Positions 22,101-29,027 of a stretch of 64,000 nt of DNA are shown here, piece by piece. The DNA is from Tannerellaceae bacterium. GTDB taxonomy: Bacteria > Bacteroidota > Bacteroidia > Bacteroidales > Tannerellaceae. Every line of letters begins with the position of its first letter. Position 1 is the stretch's first letter. The notes under the pieces are model-generated. The model was not told where the DNA came from and made no database searches. It was given only the letters and a program-made list of their open reading frames with translations. The stretch covers positions 7,914-71,913 of the forward strand of contig JAITRC010000020.1 of the NCBI GenBank assembly GCA_031288615.1. Reading direction: 5' to 3'. The position numbers and the translations under genes were made by a program.

Positions 22101-22455
22101 GGATGCCGATGTAGCCCTTTTGGTTAACGGGTCGCTTTACAATTTCACTACACTTGGTGGAGGTAACTATGCTGTCAATCTGGGGTCGGTCATCTTTAAT
22201 ACCAACATTCAGATACTCATGGCCGCAAGCAAGAATAGCCCCCTTCCTTCAGCCGCCAAGGTGAAGATCACTACCCAAGGTAATTACGTGACGGTAGAAA
22301 GCGAAGATGAAGTGCCGGTAGTTGTTTACACCCTGACGGGACAAGTACGCCTCCAGCGCAAGATACAAGGAACCGATACCTTCACTCTCCCCGCCGGCAT
22401 TTATGTAGTACGTGCGGGTACCGAAGTCCTCAAGCTCCGCCTCAGCTCCCACTAA
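16150..22455 (+). CDS. Giant T9SS-secreted beta-helix and repeat surface protein
   Basis: 2101 residues, one of the largest genes here. A signal peptide (RQLLALAALWFPLAAFPA) is followed by a region with repeated GGGIYN turns (about residues 130-410), typical of a right-handed parallel beta-helix. From about 565 to 2000 I count about 17 diverged modules of roughly 90 residues. Each has a core like FTFSLKV followed by a P.V strand (for example FEFTLEVKSSYKNVVPTVIV and FKFRLKVAPPYTSVVPVVQV), probably Ig-like beta domains. The C-terminus (VYTLTGQV...LPAGIYVVRAG.EVLKLRL) matches a type A T9SS sorting domain, so the protein should cross the outer membrane by T9SS and be attached to the surface. An adhesin or stalk role is inferred. 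The start 16150 gives the signal peptide directly. Confidence 0.9.
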   Translation: MKTRQLLALAALWFPLAAFPAQRVVLTAGASLQREIKRAEAGTAVAQGRPDTVFLRKGIYRTAGDVVVSGSICIMGDTLYPSEVSILPYQDNEESTIHRVMFIHNPTKQVHVTLRGLTITGGDASYDNLYPGKGGGIYNSGETLTLRDVRVIGNIASSSELLSSEGRGGGIYNGEGGTTVIQSSYVGSNFAKSKGVAGSGYGGGIYNAPGSIVKVSDYSSIQSNIAVQGQRQVGYGGGLANFGDTLLIEHSDIVGNYANRSTVFVKADTVRGLGGGIYNDGTVTKPAVLKLFGSPTAVNTISSMQIRGNAAAYVFSNVNYDKAYGYGGGIANGANGRILYTGETLIVDNYALGNQHPAVPASGEGYGGGLFQYQEVGKGGKGIYWSPDPTPGVQKDTMYITGNLAADILSTGEPLPVSYGHEIWIGNLFPPSLEFNIQYEGENSAKMTQMFQFKESWRWGYQKISNGADHNILSFVLPFNLQPQVSIAGGKYVDIQIDGDGVYRCRLLPDDESGSLDTLDVKLQIIPFHEIPLHVTGEGLTLITHTNYTLSYRGKDTIYISKGEQFEFTLQVDEDYRGLIPVVTYGRSVIPGQAKDGQFYYSLTATGNETLTCSWDADGQQNLVRVEFNLPDGIEVIYKAYGEDPSFVQFYGAYIPKNSTLTFHLQANYPYHEIKPTVLLEGSNDPISGTLASGGIEGLYTLYEFQQKNVSRNTTIVIRAEYKTIVLPEPPHGFYIYSHATGNHYIHSDAVFSFTLKPADEAMIDFLKNNPSLWPTVHSSTFDSKEASSQGKYELPGGKDHILTFEAKHRTIHLPDRLPSGIQLETGVRLGNNYRPVNEPTFSFKLALNSFPDYLPKVAVDGYELQPNADKATYSINVTKDVNVTIDRHIIVVRADKEIERLSPQRDTFQTASGEFVIEFKRTHDYLIPRVIVKNGKVLSLTESADNVFYCTIKADESPTDDVTSVHIKTEGSTSFDILYPSEKVELVYTSVVPVQGIYSLSQNSVFTFSLKIKEAYKDALPVVSYAGKQLTGTKNGLVWTYTLTVVRDAEIEINLDYVEISFDILATVGLLDLKNKDNLLRRDSIYTFSIEAYYPSHNIQPIVSSDQVEYKGAIYEVPGFKTVYNYQLTAKENAVIKIHTNYRKLFFHISSTELTVKDDQGRSFTPEDSMTVSEDARNIFYVTIPNKYGSTLPSVTFNSVLIQPIAKPVSDEGGLKYTYIVTAKKNSTVNVGLNCAKIIFGGLGNSISLLSPTAADTLYVTSGTMFKFRLKVAPPYTSVVPVVQVSHTGEYLVPEATSIEGVYDFAVPVGNGLIYIDAKLSSCKVLLSVLNPESMELEGGQDIFYFPQATEGSPNVLVFTVKVKDGFEYITPRVKVGSTYLRVINRDKEKYTYVLGDIHEDLFVDIQMEYARLKFTLSNGVELVNTGQTIRPDGYYYLHVDSTFTFSLRAPAGAPNAAPTVVAGNETLLSRSLGNGIFAYTVKAKLGDTEIKISPYREVVFSSDIPADITLRSHSQGIYYAPLGSRFEFTLEVKSSYKNVVPTVIVAGNAGAQAQLIDRDDTKNLYRFAIEIKDNATLHFSLQTLTLRFAALPEGVSFINDPGPFAQVDAKGVFTLAVQVDKAHSNIQPHVSAGGNPVTLVFVNENSYIYTYTITVTKSATVFVSLSATTVFLSAELPEGLELTGNNKEGTYHLSYGQPFSFSVRKSPTVGADVRPTAHVRTEERTWEILPVVNGEYFNFTLQEVTSNTEILVDVNYRTLTIPVPANNLILLSPISGTYVVETGGTFKFSVKTVNSLLTYIPPTVTSKNKVSYTFDEVNGIYNYTLTALYDDEISIKLNYVTIIVDLSEGIALVSPTGLRYGKQVVYAPMGGGCTFDFQMGEYAGGAIFPSIIVDQAKLLPPSEITEVSTGVYRTTLSQLTEDKHLKVTVPRLNSISPIDISFLIADGITVSLAGYEYRSTARHTIHTGNLCQFFFQTDEPYLDADVALLVNGSLYNFTTLGGGNYAVNLGSVIFNTNIQILMAASKNSPLPSAAKVKITTQGNYVTVESEDEVPVVVYTLTGQVRLQRKIQGTDTFTLPAGIYVVRAGTEVLKLRLSSH

Positions 22456-22527
22456 GTAAAGGGACTGAATAAAGAAGGATGAAACAGAAAACCGCTAAAC
22501 TTTGGGTTATACCTTGTGAAATAAAAA

Positions 22528-22562
22528 CACCCAACTTACAACTTTGTGTGTAAAATTGGGTG
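22528..22562. terminator. Bidirectional terminator between giant gene and tRNA-Asp
   Basis: CACCCAA (22528-22534) pairs with TTGGGTG (22556-22562), with inner TTACA/TGTAA. On the minus strand TTTTT follows directly, making it a good terminator for tRNA-Asp; on the plus strand CTCATTTT follows. Confidence 0.65.
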
Positions 22563-22598
22563 CTCATTTTGCAACTTACTGAAAACCAGCATTGTTGG

Positions 22599-22672
22599 CG
22601 GTATGGACGGGACTCGAACCCGCGACCCCCTGCGTGACAGGCAGGTATTCTAACCAGCTGAACTACCACACC
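22599..22672 (-). tRNA. tRNA-Asp (anticodon GTC)
   Basis: The minus-strand acceptor GGTGTGG pairs with CCATACC (one G-T). The anticodon stem CCTGC/GCAGG encloses CTGTCAC, anticodon GTC. The T-arm reads CGGGTTCGAGTCCCG. 74 bases, discriminator G. Confidence 0.95.
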
Positions 22673-22784
22673 AATTCAAAAACTCTTCACCTCCGAAAAG
22701 GTGTCGCAAAGATAGTGGTTTTTTGAAACCTGCAAGAAAAGAGAATAAGAAAGTGACGATGGGGAAAGATACACTCCGAACGTG

Positions 22785-22792
22785 TATCTTTG
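22785..22792 (+). promoter_or_regulatory. TAnnTTTG promoter box of metF
   Basis: TATCTTTG, 21 bases before the metF ATG; it supports the start at 22814. Confidence 0.55.
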
Positions 22793-22813
22793 CACCCATA
22801 CTACAGATTGAAT

Positions 22814-23764
22814 ATGAGTGTAATAGATTTGATTGGGAGCGAGGGTAAAACCGCCTTCTCCTTCGAAGTGCTGCCTCCACTGAAGGGGAACAGCATTCGG
22901 AACGTGTACGAGATTATAGATAAATTGCTGGAGTTTGCTCCCCAATATGTCAATATCACATCTCATCACAGTGAGGCGATCTACAAAGAATTAGTAGATG
23001 GTTCGATGCAGAAAATGAATGTGCGGAAACGTCCGGGTTCGGTGGCAATCGCATCGGCCATTCAGAATAAGTACCACATTCCGGCAGTTCCTCATATCCT
23101 CTGTAAAGGATTCACCAAAGAGGAGACAGAGTATGCGTTGATAGATTTGAGCTTTTTAGGCGTGTTTAACCTCTTGTTATTACGAGGAGACGACAAATCG
23201 ACAGAAAAAGTATCTCATCCGGAGCAATACCATACACATGCTACAGATTTACAGAAGCAGGTAAATGATTTTAATCGGGGAATAGCGCTTGACGGCTCGA
23301 CTTTCAAAGTCAGTGAAACCTCTTTCTCCTACGGAATGGCTTGTTATCCGGAAAAACACGAAGAAGCCCCCAATAGAGCATCAGATTTGTTTTATGCAAA
23401 AGAAAAAGTGAAGCAAGGGGCAGAGTATTTGGTTACACAGATGTTTTTTGACAACACTAAGTACTATGCTTTTGTGGAAGACTGTCGGGCGGCCGGGATT
23501 ACCGTACCTATTATTCCGGGTATCAAGCCTATAGTATTCAAAAACCAACTGACTGTATTGCCGCGCGTATTCCGTTCCGACATACCGGAAGTTTTTGCCG
23601 CCGAGCTACGTAAATGCAAAGATGACACGGAAGCCAAGTCTGTAGGCGTGGAGTGGTGCATCCGGCAATGCCGAGATTTGATAGCTCATGGTGTGCCGAG
23701 TCTTCACTTTTACACCTTTTTAGCGGCCGAGAGCGTCTACAAAGTTGCGAAGGAAGTGTTTTAG
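22814..23764 (+). CDS. metF: 5,10-methylenetetrahydrofolate reductase
   Basis: 316 residues. It reduces methylene-THF to methyl-THF with FAD, feeding methionine synthesis. The TIM-barrel pattern is clear: FSFEVLPPLKGN at the start, YVNITSHHSEAIY, NLLLLRGDDK, YGMACYPEKHEEAPN, YLVTQMFFDNTKY and VPIIPGIKPI. Typical length. The ATG at 22814 gives the MSVIDLIG start and follows the promoter box. The gene appears monocistronic, with a separate promoter before the next gene. Confidence 0.95.
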   Translation: MSVIDLIGSEGKTAFSFEVLPPLKGNSIRNVYEIIDKLLEFAPQYVNITSHHSEAIYKELVDGSMQKMNVRKRPGSVAIASAIQNKYHIPAVPHILCKGFTKEETEYALIDLSFLGVFNLLLLRGDDKSTEKVSHPEQYHTHATDLQKQVNDFNRGIALDGSTFKVSETSFSYGMACYPEKHEEAPNRASDLFYAKEKVKQGAEYLVTQMFFDNTKYYAFVEDCRAAGITVPIIPGIKPIVFKNQLTVLPRVFRSDIPEVFAAELRKCKDDTEAKSVGVEWCIRQCRDLIAHGVPSLHFYTFLAAESVYKVAKEVF

Positions 23765-23779
23765 AAGCGGCAAATTGTG

Positions 23780-23787
23780 TACGTTTG
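23780..23787 (+). promoter_or_regulatory. TAnnTTTG promoter box of the TraR/DksA-like gene
   Basis: TACGTTTG, 48 bases before the ATG at 23836. It may drive the four genes 23836-26030. Confidence 0.45.
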
Positions 23788-23835
23788 TACTTTCATTAAG
23801 TGGGCTGCAATGTTTCACCGTTAATCTAAACAGCT

Positions 23836-24213
23836 ATGGCAGCAAAGAATAGATACTCTGATGCCGAATTGGAAGAGTTCCGTGTTCTCATACAAGGGAA
23901 ACTTGACAAGGCAAAAAAAGATTATGAGGAATTGAAATCAGGAGTGAGCAATGAAGGGAAAGATGTAGAAGATACCTCGCCCACCTTCAAAGTTCTGGAA
24001 GAAGGAGCTTCTACCCTGTCAAAAGAAGAAGCCGGACGATTGGCGCAGCGGCAGATGAAGTTCATTCAGTCACTGCAAGCCGCCTTGGTGCGTATTGAAA
24101 ACAAGACTTATGGAGTTTGTCGTGAGACAGGGAAGTTGATACCTAAAGAACGACTGCGCGCCGTACCCCATGCTACGCTCAGTATCGAAGCCAAAGAAGG
24201 AGGCCTCCGTTAG
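23836..24213 (+). CDS. TraR/DksA-family protein with degenerate zinc finger
   Basis: 125 residues. The N-terminal helical hairpin (LEEFRVLIQGKLDKAKKDYEE) and the C-terminal finger region YGVCRETGKLIPKERL resemble DksA/TraR proteins, which bind RNA polymerase through the secondary channel and modulate promoters under stress. Only one cysteine of the expected CxxC pairs is present, so zinc is probably not bound; this form is common in Bacteroidetes. The gene is followed after three bases by lspA and seems to lead a four-gene transcript. Confidence 0.85.
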   Translation: MAAKNRYSDAELEEFRVLIQGKLDKAKKDYEELKSGVSNEGKDVEDTSPTFKVLEEGASTLSKEEAGRLAQRQMKFIQSLQAALVRIENKTYGVCRETGKLIPKERLRAVPHATLSIEAKEGGLR

Positions 24214-24216
24214 CGT

Positions 24217-24855
24217 ATGTCGAAATGTTCGAAAGGGAGAGGAGCATTATGCGTGGTTACGCTGATACTCTTTCTTGACCAGCTATCAAAGTTCTGGGTA
24301 AAGACGCACATGGAGTTGCACGAGAGTATCGTTGTGACCCCTTGGTTCCAGATCTATTTTACGGAGAACCCTGGAATGGCCTTCGGGATGGAAGTGATAG
24401 ATAAGTTGTTTCTAACCCTCTTCCGGATCGTAGCAATGGTCGCTATCGGATGGTTCTTGTATAAACTGGTCAAGAAGAATGTTTCTTTTGGCTTAGTGGT
24501 TTGTTTTGCCATGATCTTGGCAGGGGCGATGGGGAATATCGTTGACTCCATTTTCTATGGAGTAATTTTCAATGGCAGTGTCGGCCAGGTGGCTGAGTTT
24601 CTTCCTCCCCACGGAAGTTATGGAGAGTGGTTGCACGGCAAAGTAGTAGACATGCTTTATTTCCCTTTGATACAAACTCGTTTCCCTGACTGGTTCCCTT
24701 TGTGGGGCGGGGAAAGATTCATTTTTTTCCGTCCTGTCTTCAATCTGGCAGATTCTTCAATCTGCGTCAGTGTCTTTCTGCTCCTCATCTTCTATCGTAA
24801 GTCACTCTCCACGTTGACGGTATTCGATAAAAAGAGAGGCGATGGCAAACATTAA
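24217..24855 (+). CDS. lspA: Lipoprotein signal peptidase (signal peptidase II)
   Basis: 212 residues, somewhat longer than the 160-residue proteobacterial enzyme because of an extra loop, as usual in this phylum. It cleaves prolipoprotein signal peptides at the lipidated cysteine in the inner membrane. The catalytic aspartates are in GNIVDSIFYG and FNLADSSICVS; the conserved FTENPGMAFGM segment is near residue 50. Four membrane spans are visible. It overlaps the next lipoprotein gene by 14 bases. Confidence 0.95.
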   Translation: MSKCSKGRGALCVVTLILFLDQLSKFWVKTHMELHESIVVTPWFQIYFTENPGMAFGMEVIDKLFLTLFRIVAMVAIGWFLYKLVKKNVSFGLVVCFAMILAGAMGNIVDSIFYGVIFNGSVGQVAEFLPPHGSYGEWLHGKVVDMLYFPLIQTRFPDWFPLWGGERFIFFRPVFNLADSSICVSVFLLLIFYRKSLSTLTVFDKKRGDGKH

Positions 24856-25183
24856 GATCGGGAGACTTTCCATTCTCTTATTAGTTGTTGTCCTTTTCGG
24901 TTGTGGACGGGTACCTGAAGGGGTATTGTCGGAAAAAGAGATGGAGGCCGTGCTCACGGACATGTTGAAGGCAGAAGCTTGGGTAGGTTTGGAACCAGTA
25001 GCTTACCGAAGTGATACGGTAAAAGCGAGAATGTATGAGTCTGTCTTTCGTAAGTACAACATTAGTCGGGAGGTTTACGATAGCTCGTTAGTTTGGTATG
25101 GGCGTAACGCGGACATCTATTTGCGGGTCTGCGAACGGGTGCTAACGAATTTGGAGAAGCAGATAAGTCGGGATCCTTTATAG
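24842..25183 (+). CDS. DUF4296 lipoprotein
   Basis: 113 residues. The signal peptide LSILLLVVVLFGCG ends in a lipobox cysteine at about residue 21. The rest is helical (MEAVLTDMLKAEAWV, VFRKYNISREVYDSSLVWYG), matching DUF4296, a Bacteroidetes family usually found directly after lspA. Function unknown. The start lies inside the end of lspA. Confidence 0.85.
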   Translation: MANIKIGRLSILLLVVVLFGCGRVPEGVLSEKEMEAVLTDMLKAEAWVGLEPVAYRSDTVKARMYESVFRKYNISREVYDSSLVWYGRNADIYLRVCERVLTNLEKQISRDPL

Positions 25184-25184
25184 C

Positions 25185-26030
25185 ATGATCCTTTTAGCAG
25201 ACGGGGGTTCCACGAAGACAGACTGGTGTTTGGTGGAGGGGGGTAACCAGGTGGCGCGAACGCTGACGCGAGGATCAAGTCCCATATTTCATCCCATTGA
25301 AGCGTTACAGGCCGAATGGAAGGAAACGGTAATTCCTTTTTCGGCAGGTTGTCGGATAGAAGCGATACACTTCTACGGAGCCGGTTGTTTTTCGGAAGAA
25401 ATGAAGAACAGCATGCGGACAGCTTTATCGAACTGTTGGCCTGAAGTCGTTGCTATCAAAGTTGAGAGTGATCTACTCGGAGCTGCCAGAGGTCTCTGTG
25501 GAAACGAAGCGGGCATCGCTTGTATACTCGGCACAGGGTCTAATTCTTGTACGTACGACGGGCAGAATATCTGTAGCCACATACCTCCTTTAGGCTACAT
25601 ACTTGGGGATGAGGGGAGTGGGGCCATGCTGGGAAAACTACTGATAGGAGCTTGTTTAAGAGACCAATTGACGCCAGAACTAAAGGAGCGGTTCTTCGAA
25701 TATTGTGGATTGACCCCGGAAGCCCTTCTGTACAAGGTATATCATGACCCGTCACCTAATCGTTTTCTATCCTCATTCTCTCCCTTTTTACTTGACAACT
25801 TAACTTTTGACAACATATCTACGCTTATACACCATGCTTTCAGCGAGTTCTTATTAAAGAATGTTTATCGATACGACTATACTCATCTGCCTATCCATTT
25901 CACCGGATCTATCGCTTTTCATTATCGCGAAGTCTTGCGAGAGGCCGCCTCCGGCTTGCACATTTCCATTGCTTCGATCAACCTTTCACCTATGGAAGGC
26001 CTTATTCGTTACCATTCTTCGCTTCGGTGA
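25185..26030 (+). CDS. BadF/BadG/BcrA-type ATPase, probable N-acetylglucosamine kinase-like
   Basis: 281 residues of the ASKHA sugar-kinase fold. The phosphate-binding motifs are ADGGSTKTDW at the N-terminus, CILGTGSNSC near residue 115 and LGDEGSGAMLGK near 140, with FTGSIAFHYRE as the adenosine segment. Relatives in Bacteroidales are annotated as N-acetylglucosamine kinase-like; the substrate here is inferred. It begins one base after the DUF4296 stop. Its last 29 bases overlap the 3' end of the convergent DJ-1/PfpI gene. Confidence 0.88.
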   Translation: MILLADGGSTKTDWCLVEGGNQVARTLTRGSSPIFHPIEALQAEWKETVIPFSAGCRIEAIHFYGAGCFSEEMKNSMRTALSNCWPEVVAIKVESDLLGAARGLCGNEAGIACILGTGSNSCTYDGQNICSHIPPLGYILGDEGSGAMLGKLLIGACLRDQLTPELKERFFEYCGLTPEALLYKVYHDPSPNRFLSSFSPFLLDNLTFDNISTLIHHAFSEFLLKNVYRYDYTHLPIHFTGSIAFHYREVLREAASGLHISIASINLSPMEGLIRYHSSLR

Positions 26031-26565
26031 GGAGAGCTGCTTGTGCGGTCTTGTCGGCCGCAAGCCTACCGAGGAGAGCTTCCACAATAGCCAGTGCAAA
26101 GGGGAAAACATAAGCCGGTCCACGTGCGGTGATGAAAGGGAGATCCACCTCCACAGGAGCGTATGTAACTGTAGCGCCTTCGAGTTGCATCTCAAAACCA
26201 GGGTAACAAGTAGCCCGCCGTCCTTGAAGGAGTTTGAGCTTACCAAGTATAAAAGGAGCGGCGCAAATAGCAGCGACAAGTTTGTGTTGTGCGTGATGAG
26301 TAAGAAGTCGTTGGCGCAAGTCAAGGTTATTAAAGAGGTTGTCGGCACCCGGTAGCCCGCCCGGTAAAATAAAAGCGTCGGCATCGGTAATTTCATGAAG
26401 AAAAACATCGGCAGAAAGCGTCAAGGAATGGGCACCGGTGACTTGGAGGCTGTTACCTGTAGAAACAAGAATTGTTTCAATGCCACTCCGACGGAGGATA
26501 TCCACAGTGCCGACGGCTTCTATTTCTTCAAATCCTTCGGCTAAGAATACGTATACTTTTTTCAT
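26002..26565 (-). CDS. DJ-1/PfpI family protein
   Basis: 187 residues. The DJ-1/YajL fold is shown by VFLAEGFEEIEAVGTVDILRR at the start (conserved Glu), ILPGGLPGA, and the nucleophile elbow AAICAAPFILG with cysteine 101. Members act in carbonyl or oxidative stress protection; deglycase or chaperone activity is debated. The gene is 12 bases downstream of mreD and probably shares its transcript, where many Bacteroidales have mrdA and rodA instead. Confidence 0.92.
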   Translation of the reverse strand: MKKVYVFLAEGFEEIEAVGTVDILRRSGIETILVSTGNSLQVTGAHSLTLSADVFLHEITDADAFILPGGLPGADNLFNNLDLRQRLLTHHAQHKLVAAICAAPFILGKLKLLQGRRATCYPGFEMQLEGATVTYAPVEVDLPFITARGPAYVFPFALAIVEALLGRLAADKTAQAALLTEAKNGNE

Positions 26566-26577
26566 TGTAAATTTGAT

Positions 26578-27111
26578 TTAAGGTAAATCCATATCGTCGT
26601 CATCTATCTTCTTTTTGAGACTAAACAACTCAGCGACACAAAGTACGGAAGCTGTCACAATCGTATTGATGAAAATACGCAGACAGAAGAACCCAAGGCT
26701 AGGAAAAGCAACAGACTCAACAATTGCAAGAGTAACATGGTGTACACTCACAAAGAAGAGAACATATAGGATAAACCTCTTGTATCCAAAATTTTGGTAC
26801 GAAGGTATGGATTCGTCAGGCAGATTTTTTTCGAAAAGTCCGGAAATAATGTACGGACGGACAAATCCGGCAACCGTACAAGCGGCAGCGTGCATACCTG
26901 ATGTATTACCAAACAGATCAATCACCCAGCCTATAAGAAACCCAAGTAAGAGTACATAACTTCGAGCCAATCCGAAGGGAAGTTTGAGTAGAAAGTAGAG
27001 ATAGAAAAAGGGTGTAATAACGCGTAATATGTAAACCTGACTGAAGATAAATGCCTGAAGAGCTACGCAAAAGACAAAGACGAAGACCGAAGAACTTACA
27101 CGGTTTACCAT
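26578..27111 (-). CDS. mreD: Rod shape-determining protein MreD
   Basis: 177 residues with five to six hydrophobic spans (FVFVFCVALQAFIFSQVYI, LLGFLIGWVIDLFGNTSG, FILYVLFFVSVHH). Bacteroidetes MreD is poorly conserved, so the assignment rests on topology, the F.NTSGMHAAACT segment and the place directly after mreC, which it overlaps by seven bases. It acts with MreC and MreB in positioning the wall elongation complex. Confidence 0.88.
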   Translation of the reverse strand: MVNRVSSSVFVFVFCVALQAFIFSQVYILRVITPFFYLYFLLKLPFGLARSYVLLLGFLIGWVIDLFGNTSGMHAAACTVAGFVRPYIISGLFEKNLPDESIPSYQNFGYKRFILYVLFFVSVHHVTLAIVESVAFPSLGFFCLRIFINTIVTASVLCVAELFSLKKKIDDDDMDLP

Positions 27112-27935
27112 AGTTGCGCCTCCTGTTCGATATCAGATTGTTCTATACTCAGGCTATTGATGATTACATGCACATTGCTGAGCGCACTAAAATTAACCGA
27201 AAGTTCCACGTCGGCGGCATAGAAGTTATTGTTGTAGTACGAGTAGTATTCGCTTACCGTACCCACAGAAATACCGGGTGGAAAAATGGCCGAAAAACCG
27301 CTTGTAATAACTATATCCCCTTTTTCCACTTGCATATGCCGGGGTAATTCTTCCAATTGTGCATGGTAGATACTCCATCCATTCCATACCAGTGAACCAA
27401 AAAAACTCGTCCCTGCAAGGCGGCAACTGAGTCGGTGATGAGGATTAAGTATCGGAAGAACAACTGCAAAACGGGAAGATACGTTGGACACGATACCCAC
27501 TACACCTTCCGGAGCAATAACCCCCATTCCAGCAGCAATACCATCTCTTGTTCCCTTATCTATCGTGATGTAGTTATTAACCTGCGCAATACTGTTATGC
27601 ACCACCTTCGCCATCACGAATTGATAAGGCGAACCTTCTATAGTATCGTTATCGTGCGGTTGCAGGCGACTTAATTGCAATTGTAGGTCAATCACTTGCT
27701 TCTCCAGTATCCCGTTGCGTGCCGCCAATACTTGATTGGTCTTTTGGATGTTCACGTGAGAAGATATACTTCCTATCGCTGCCGATATACTTCCCGTAAT
27801 TATATTCGTGGAACTGATAAAGGGCACACGCCGATAAGGCGTACTATAAAACATCAAGACCCCCGCAAGCGAAAGCAACAATACAAACAACACCCAATGC
27901 CGTCGTCTGATAAGGAAGTGCAAAAACTTGTTCAT
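27105..27935 (-). CDS. mreC: Rod shape-determining protein MreC
   Basis: 276 residues. A short cytoplasmic N-terminus and one membrane span (RHWVLFVLLLSLAGVLMFY) are followed by a coiled coil (QVLAARNGILEKQVIDLQLQ) and the beta-rich periplasmic domain with NYITIDKGTRDGIAAGMGV and GIVGIVSNVSSRFAVVLPIL, hallmarks of MreC. It links cytoplasmic MreB to periplasmic wall synthases. Between mreB and mreD on the minus strand. Confidence 0.95.
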   Translation of the reverse strand: MNKFLHFLIRRRHWVLFVLLLSLAGVLMFYSTPYRRVPFISSTNIITGSISAAIGSISSHVNIQKTNQVLAARNGILEKQVIDLQLQLSRLQPHDNDTIEGSPYQFVMAKVVHNSIAQVNNYITIDKGTRDGIAAGMGVIAPEGVVGIVSNVSSRFAVVLPILNPHHRLSCRLAGTSFFGSLVWNGWSIYHAQLEELPRHMQVEKGDIVITSGFSAIFPPGISVGTVSEYYSYYNNNFYAADVELSVNFSALSNVHVIINSLSIEQSDIEQEAQLW

Positions 27936-27996
27936 CCTCGTCTATCTTCCTACTGCCACAGATACTGATGAGGATAACCCTGCTCCACGTTATACT

Positions 27997-29016
27997 TTAA
28001 CGGATAAGGAAATTAAACTTTTCGATATTCTTGAGCGCCACTCCCGTCCCGCGAGCTACTGCATGCAAGGGATCATCCGCTACATGAAATTGTATCCCTA
28101 TCTTATCGGTCAGTCGTTTATCAAGTCCCCGCATTAAAGCTCCTCCTCCTGCAAGATAGATACCGTTACGTACGATGTCGGCATATAACTCAGGGGGCGT
28201 CTGTTCCAACGCGCCGAGTATTGCCGTCTCCATTTTCGAGATGGATTTTTCCATACAATGGGCTATCTCTTGGTAAGAAACCGGCACCTCCATCGGAAGG
28301 GCTGTCATCTGGTTGGGGCCATGGACAAGGTAATCTTCGGGAGGATTATCCAATGTGGCCAATGCCGATCCGACATTTATTTTCACCATTTCCGCCGTAC
28401 GTTCCCCTACTTTTACATTATGCTGACGGCGCATGTATTCCATGATATCTGCTGTCAAATCATCCCCTGCCACGCGGATAGACTTGTTTGAGACGATACC
28501 TCCAAGTGAGATGACGGCAATTTCTGTCGTTCCCCCACCAATATCCACAATCATATTTCCTTCAGGGGCTTCCACATCAATACCGATACCAATAGCCGCT
28601 GCCATGGGTTCATAAATCATGTACACATCCCGTCCGCCCGCATGTTCGGCAGAATCCCGTACCGCTCGTAATTCCACTTCCGTACTTCCTGATGGGATAC
28701 AGACCACGATCCGTAGTGAGGGCGTATACCAACGGTTTTTGTCACTGATCATTTTGATCAACCCCCGTATCATCTGTTCGGCAGCAAAGAAATCTGCTAT
28801 CACTCCATCCCGTAGCGGTCGTACTGTCCGGATGTTTTCATGCGTTTTGCCGTGCATTTGCCGTGCCCGCTCTCCTACCGCCAGCACCCTATCCGTACGT
28901 TGGTCAAGGGCTACCACTGAAGGCTCGTCCACCACCACTTTCCCATTACGGATAATGATCGTATTGGCAGTCCCTAAATCAATGGCCAACTCCTGAGTAA
29001 ATGAAAATAGTCCCAT
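27997..29016 (-). CDS. mreB: Rod shape-determining protein MreB
   Basis: 339 residues, the normal length. It is an actin-like ATPase that forms membrane-associated filaments guiding lateral wall synthesis. The phosphate 1 motif is AIDLGTANTIIIRNGKVV, with MIVDIGGGTTEIAVIS as phosphate 2 and YLAGGGALMRGLDKRL as the adenosine motif. It lies 11 bases after purH and 61 bases before mreC, so the operon is purH-mreB-mreC-mreD-DJ-1. Confidence 0.97.
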   Translation of the reverse strand: MGLFSFTQELAIDLGTANTIIIRNGKVVVDEPSVVALDQRTDRVLAVGERARQMHGKTHENIRTVRPLRDGVIADFFAAEQMIRGLIKMISDKNRWYTPSLRIVVCIPSGSTEVELRAVRDSAEHAGGRDVYMIYEPMAAAIGIGIDVEAPEGNMIVDIGGGTTEIAVISLGGIVSNKSIRVAGDDLTADIMEYMRRQHNVKVGERTAEMVKINVGSALATLDNPPEDYLVHGPNQMTALPMEVPVSYQEIAHCMEKSISKMETAILGALEQTPPELYADIVRNGIYLAGGGALMRGLDKRLTDKIGIQFHVADDPLHAVARGTGVALKNIEKFNFLIR

Positions 29017-29027
29017 AATGAAGTATG

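Noticed and set aside
26002..26030. 29-base overlap of convergent genes as a regulatory antisense
   Set aside because: Both proteins reach their normal ends; short tail-to-tail overlaps are common. The joints at 37633/37637 and 52355/52356 are equally tight.
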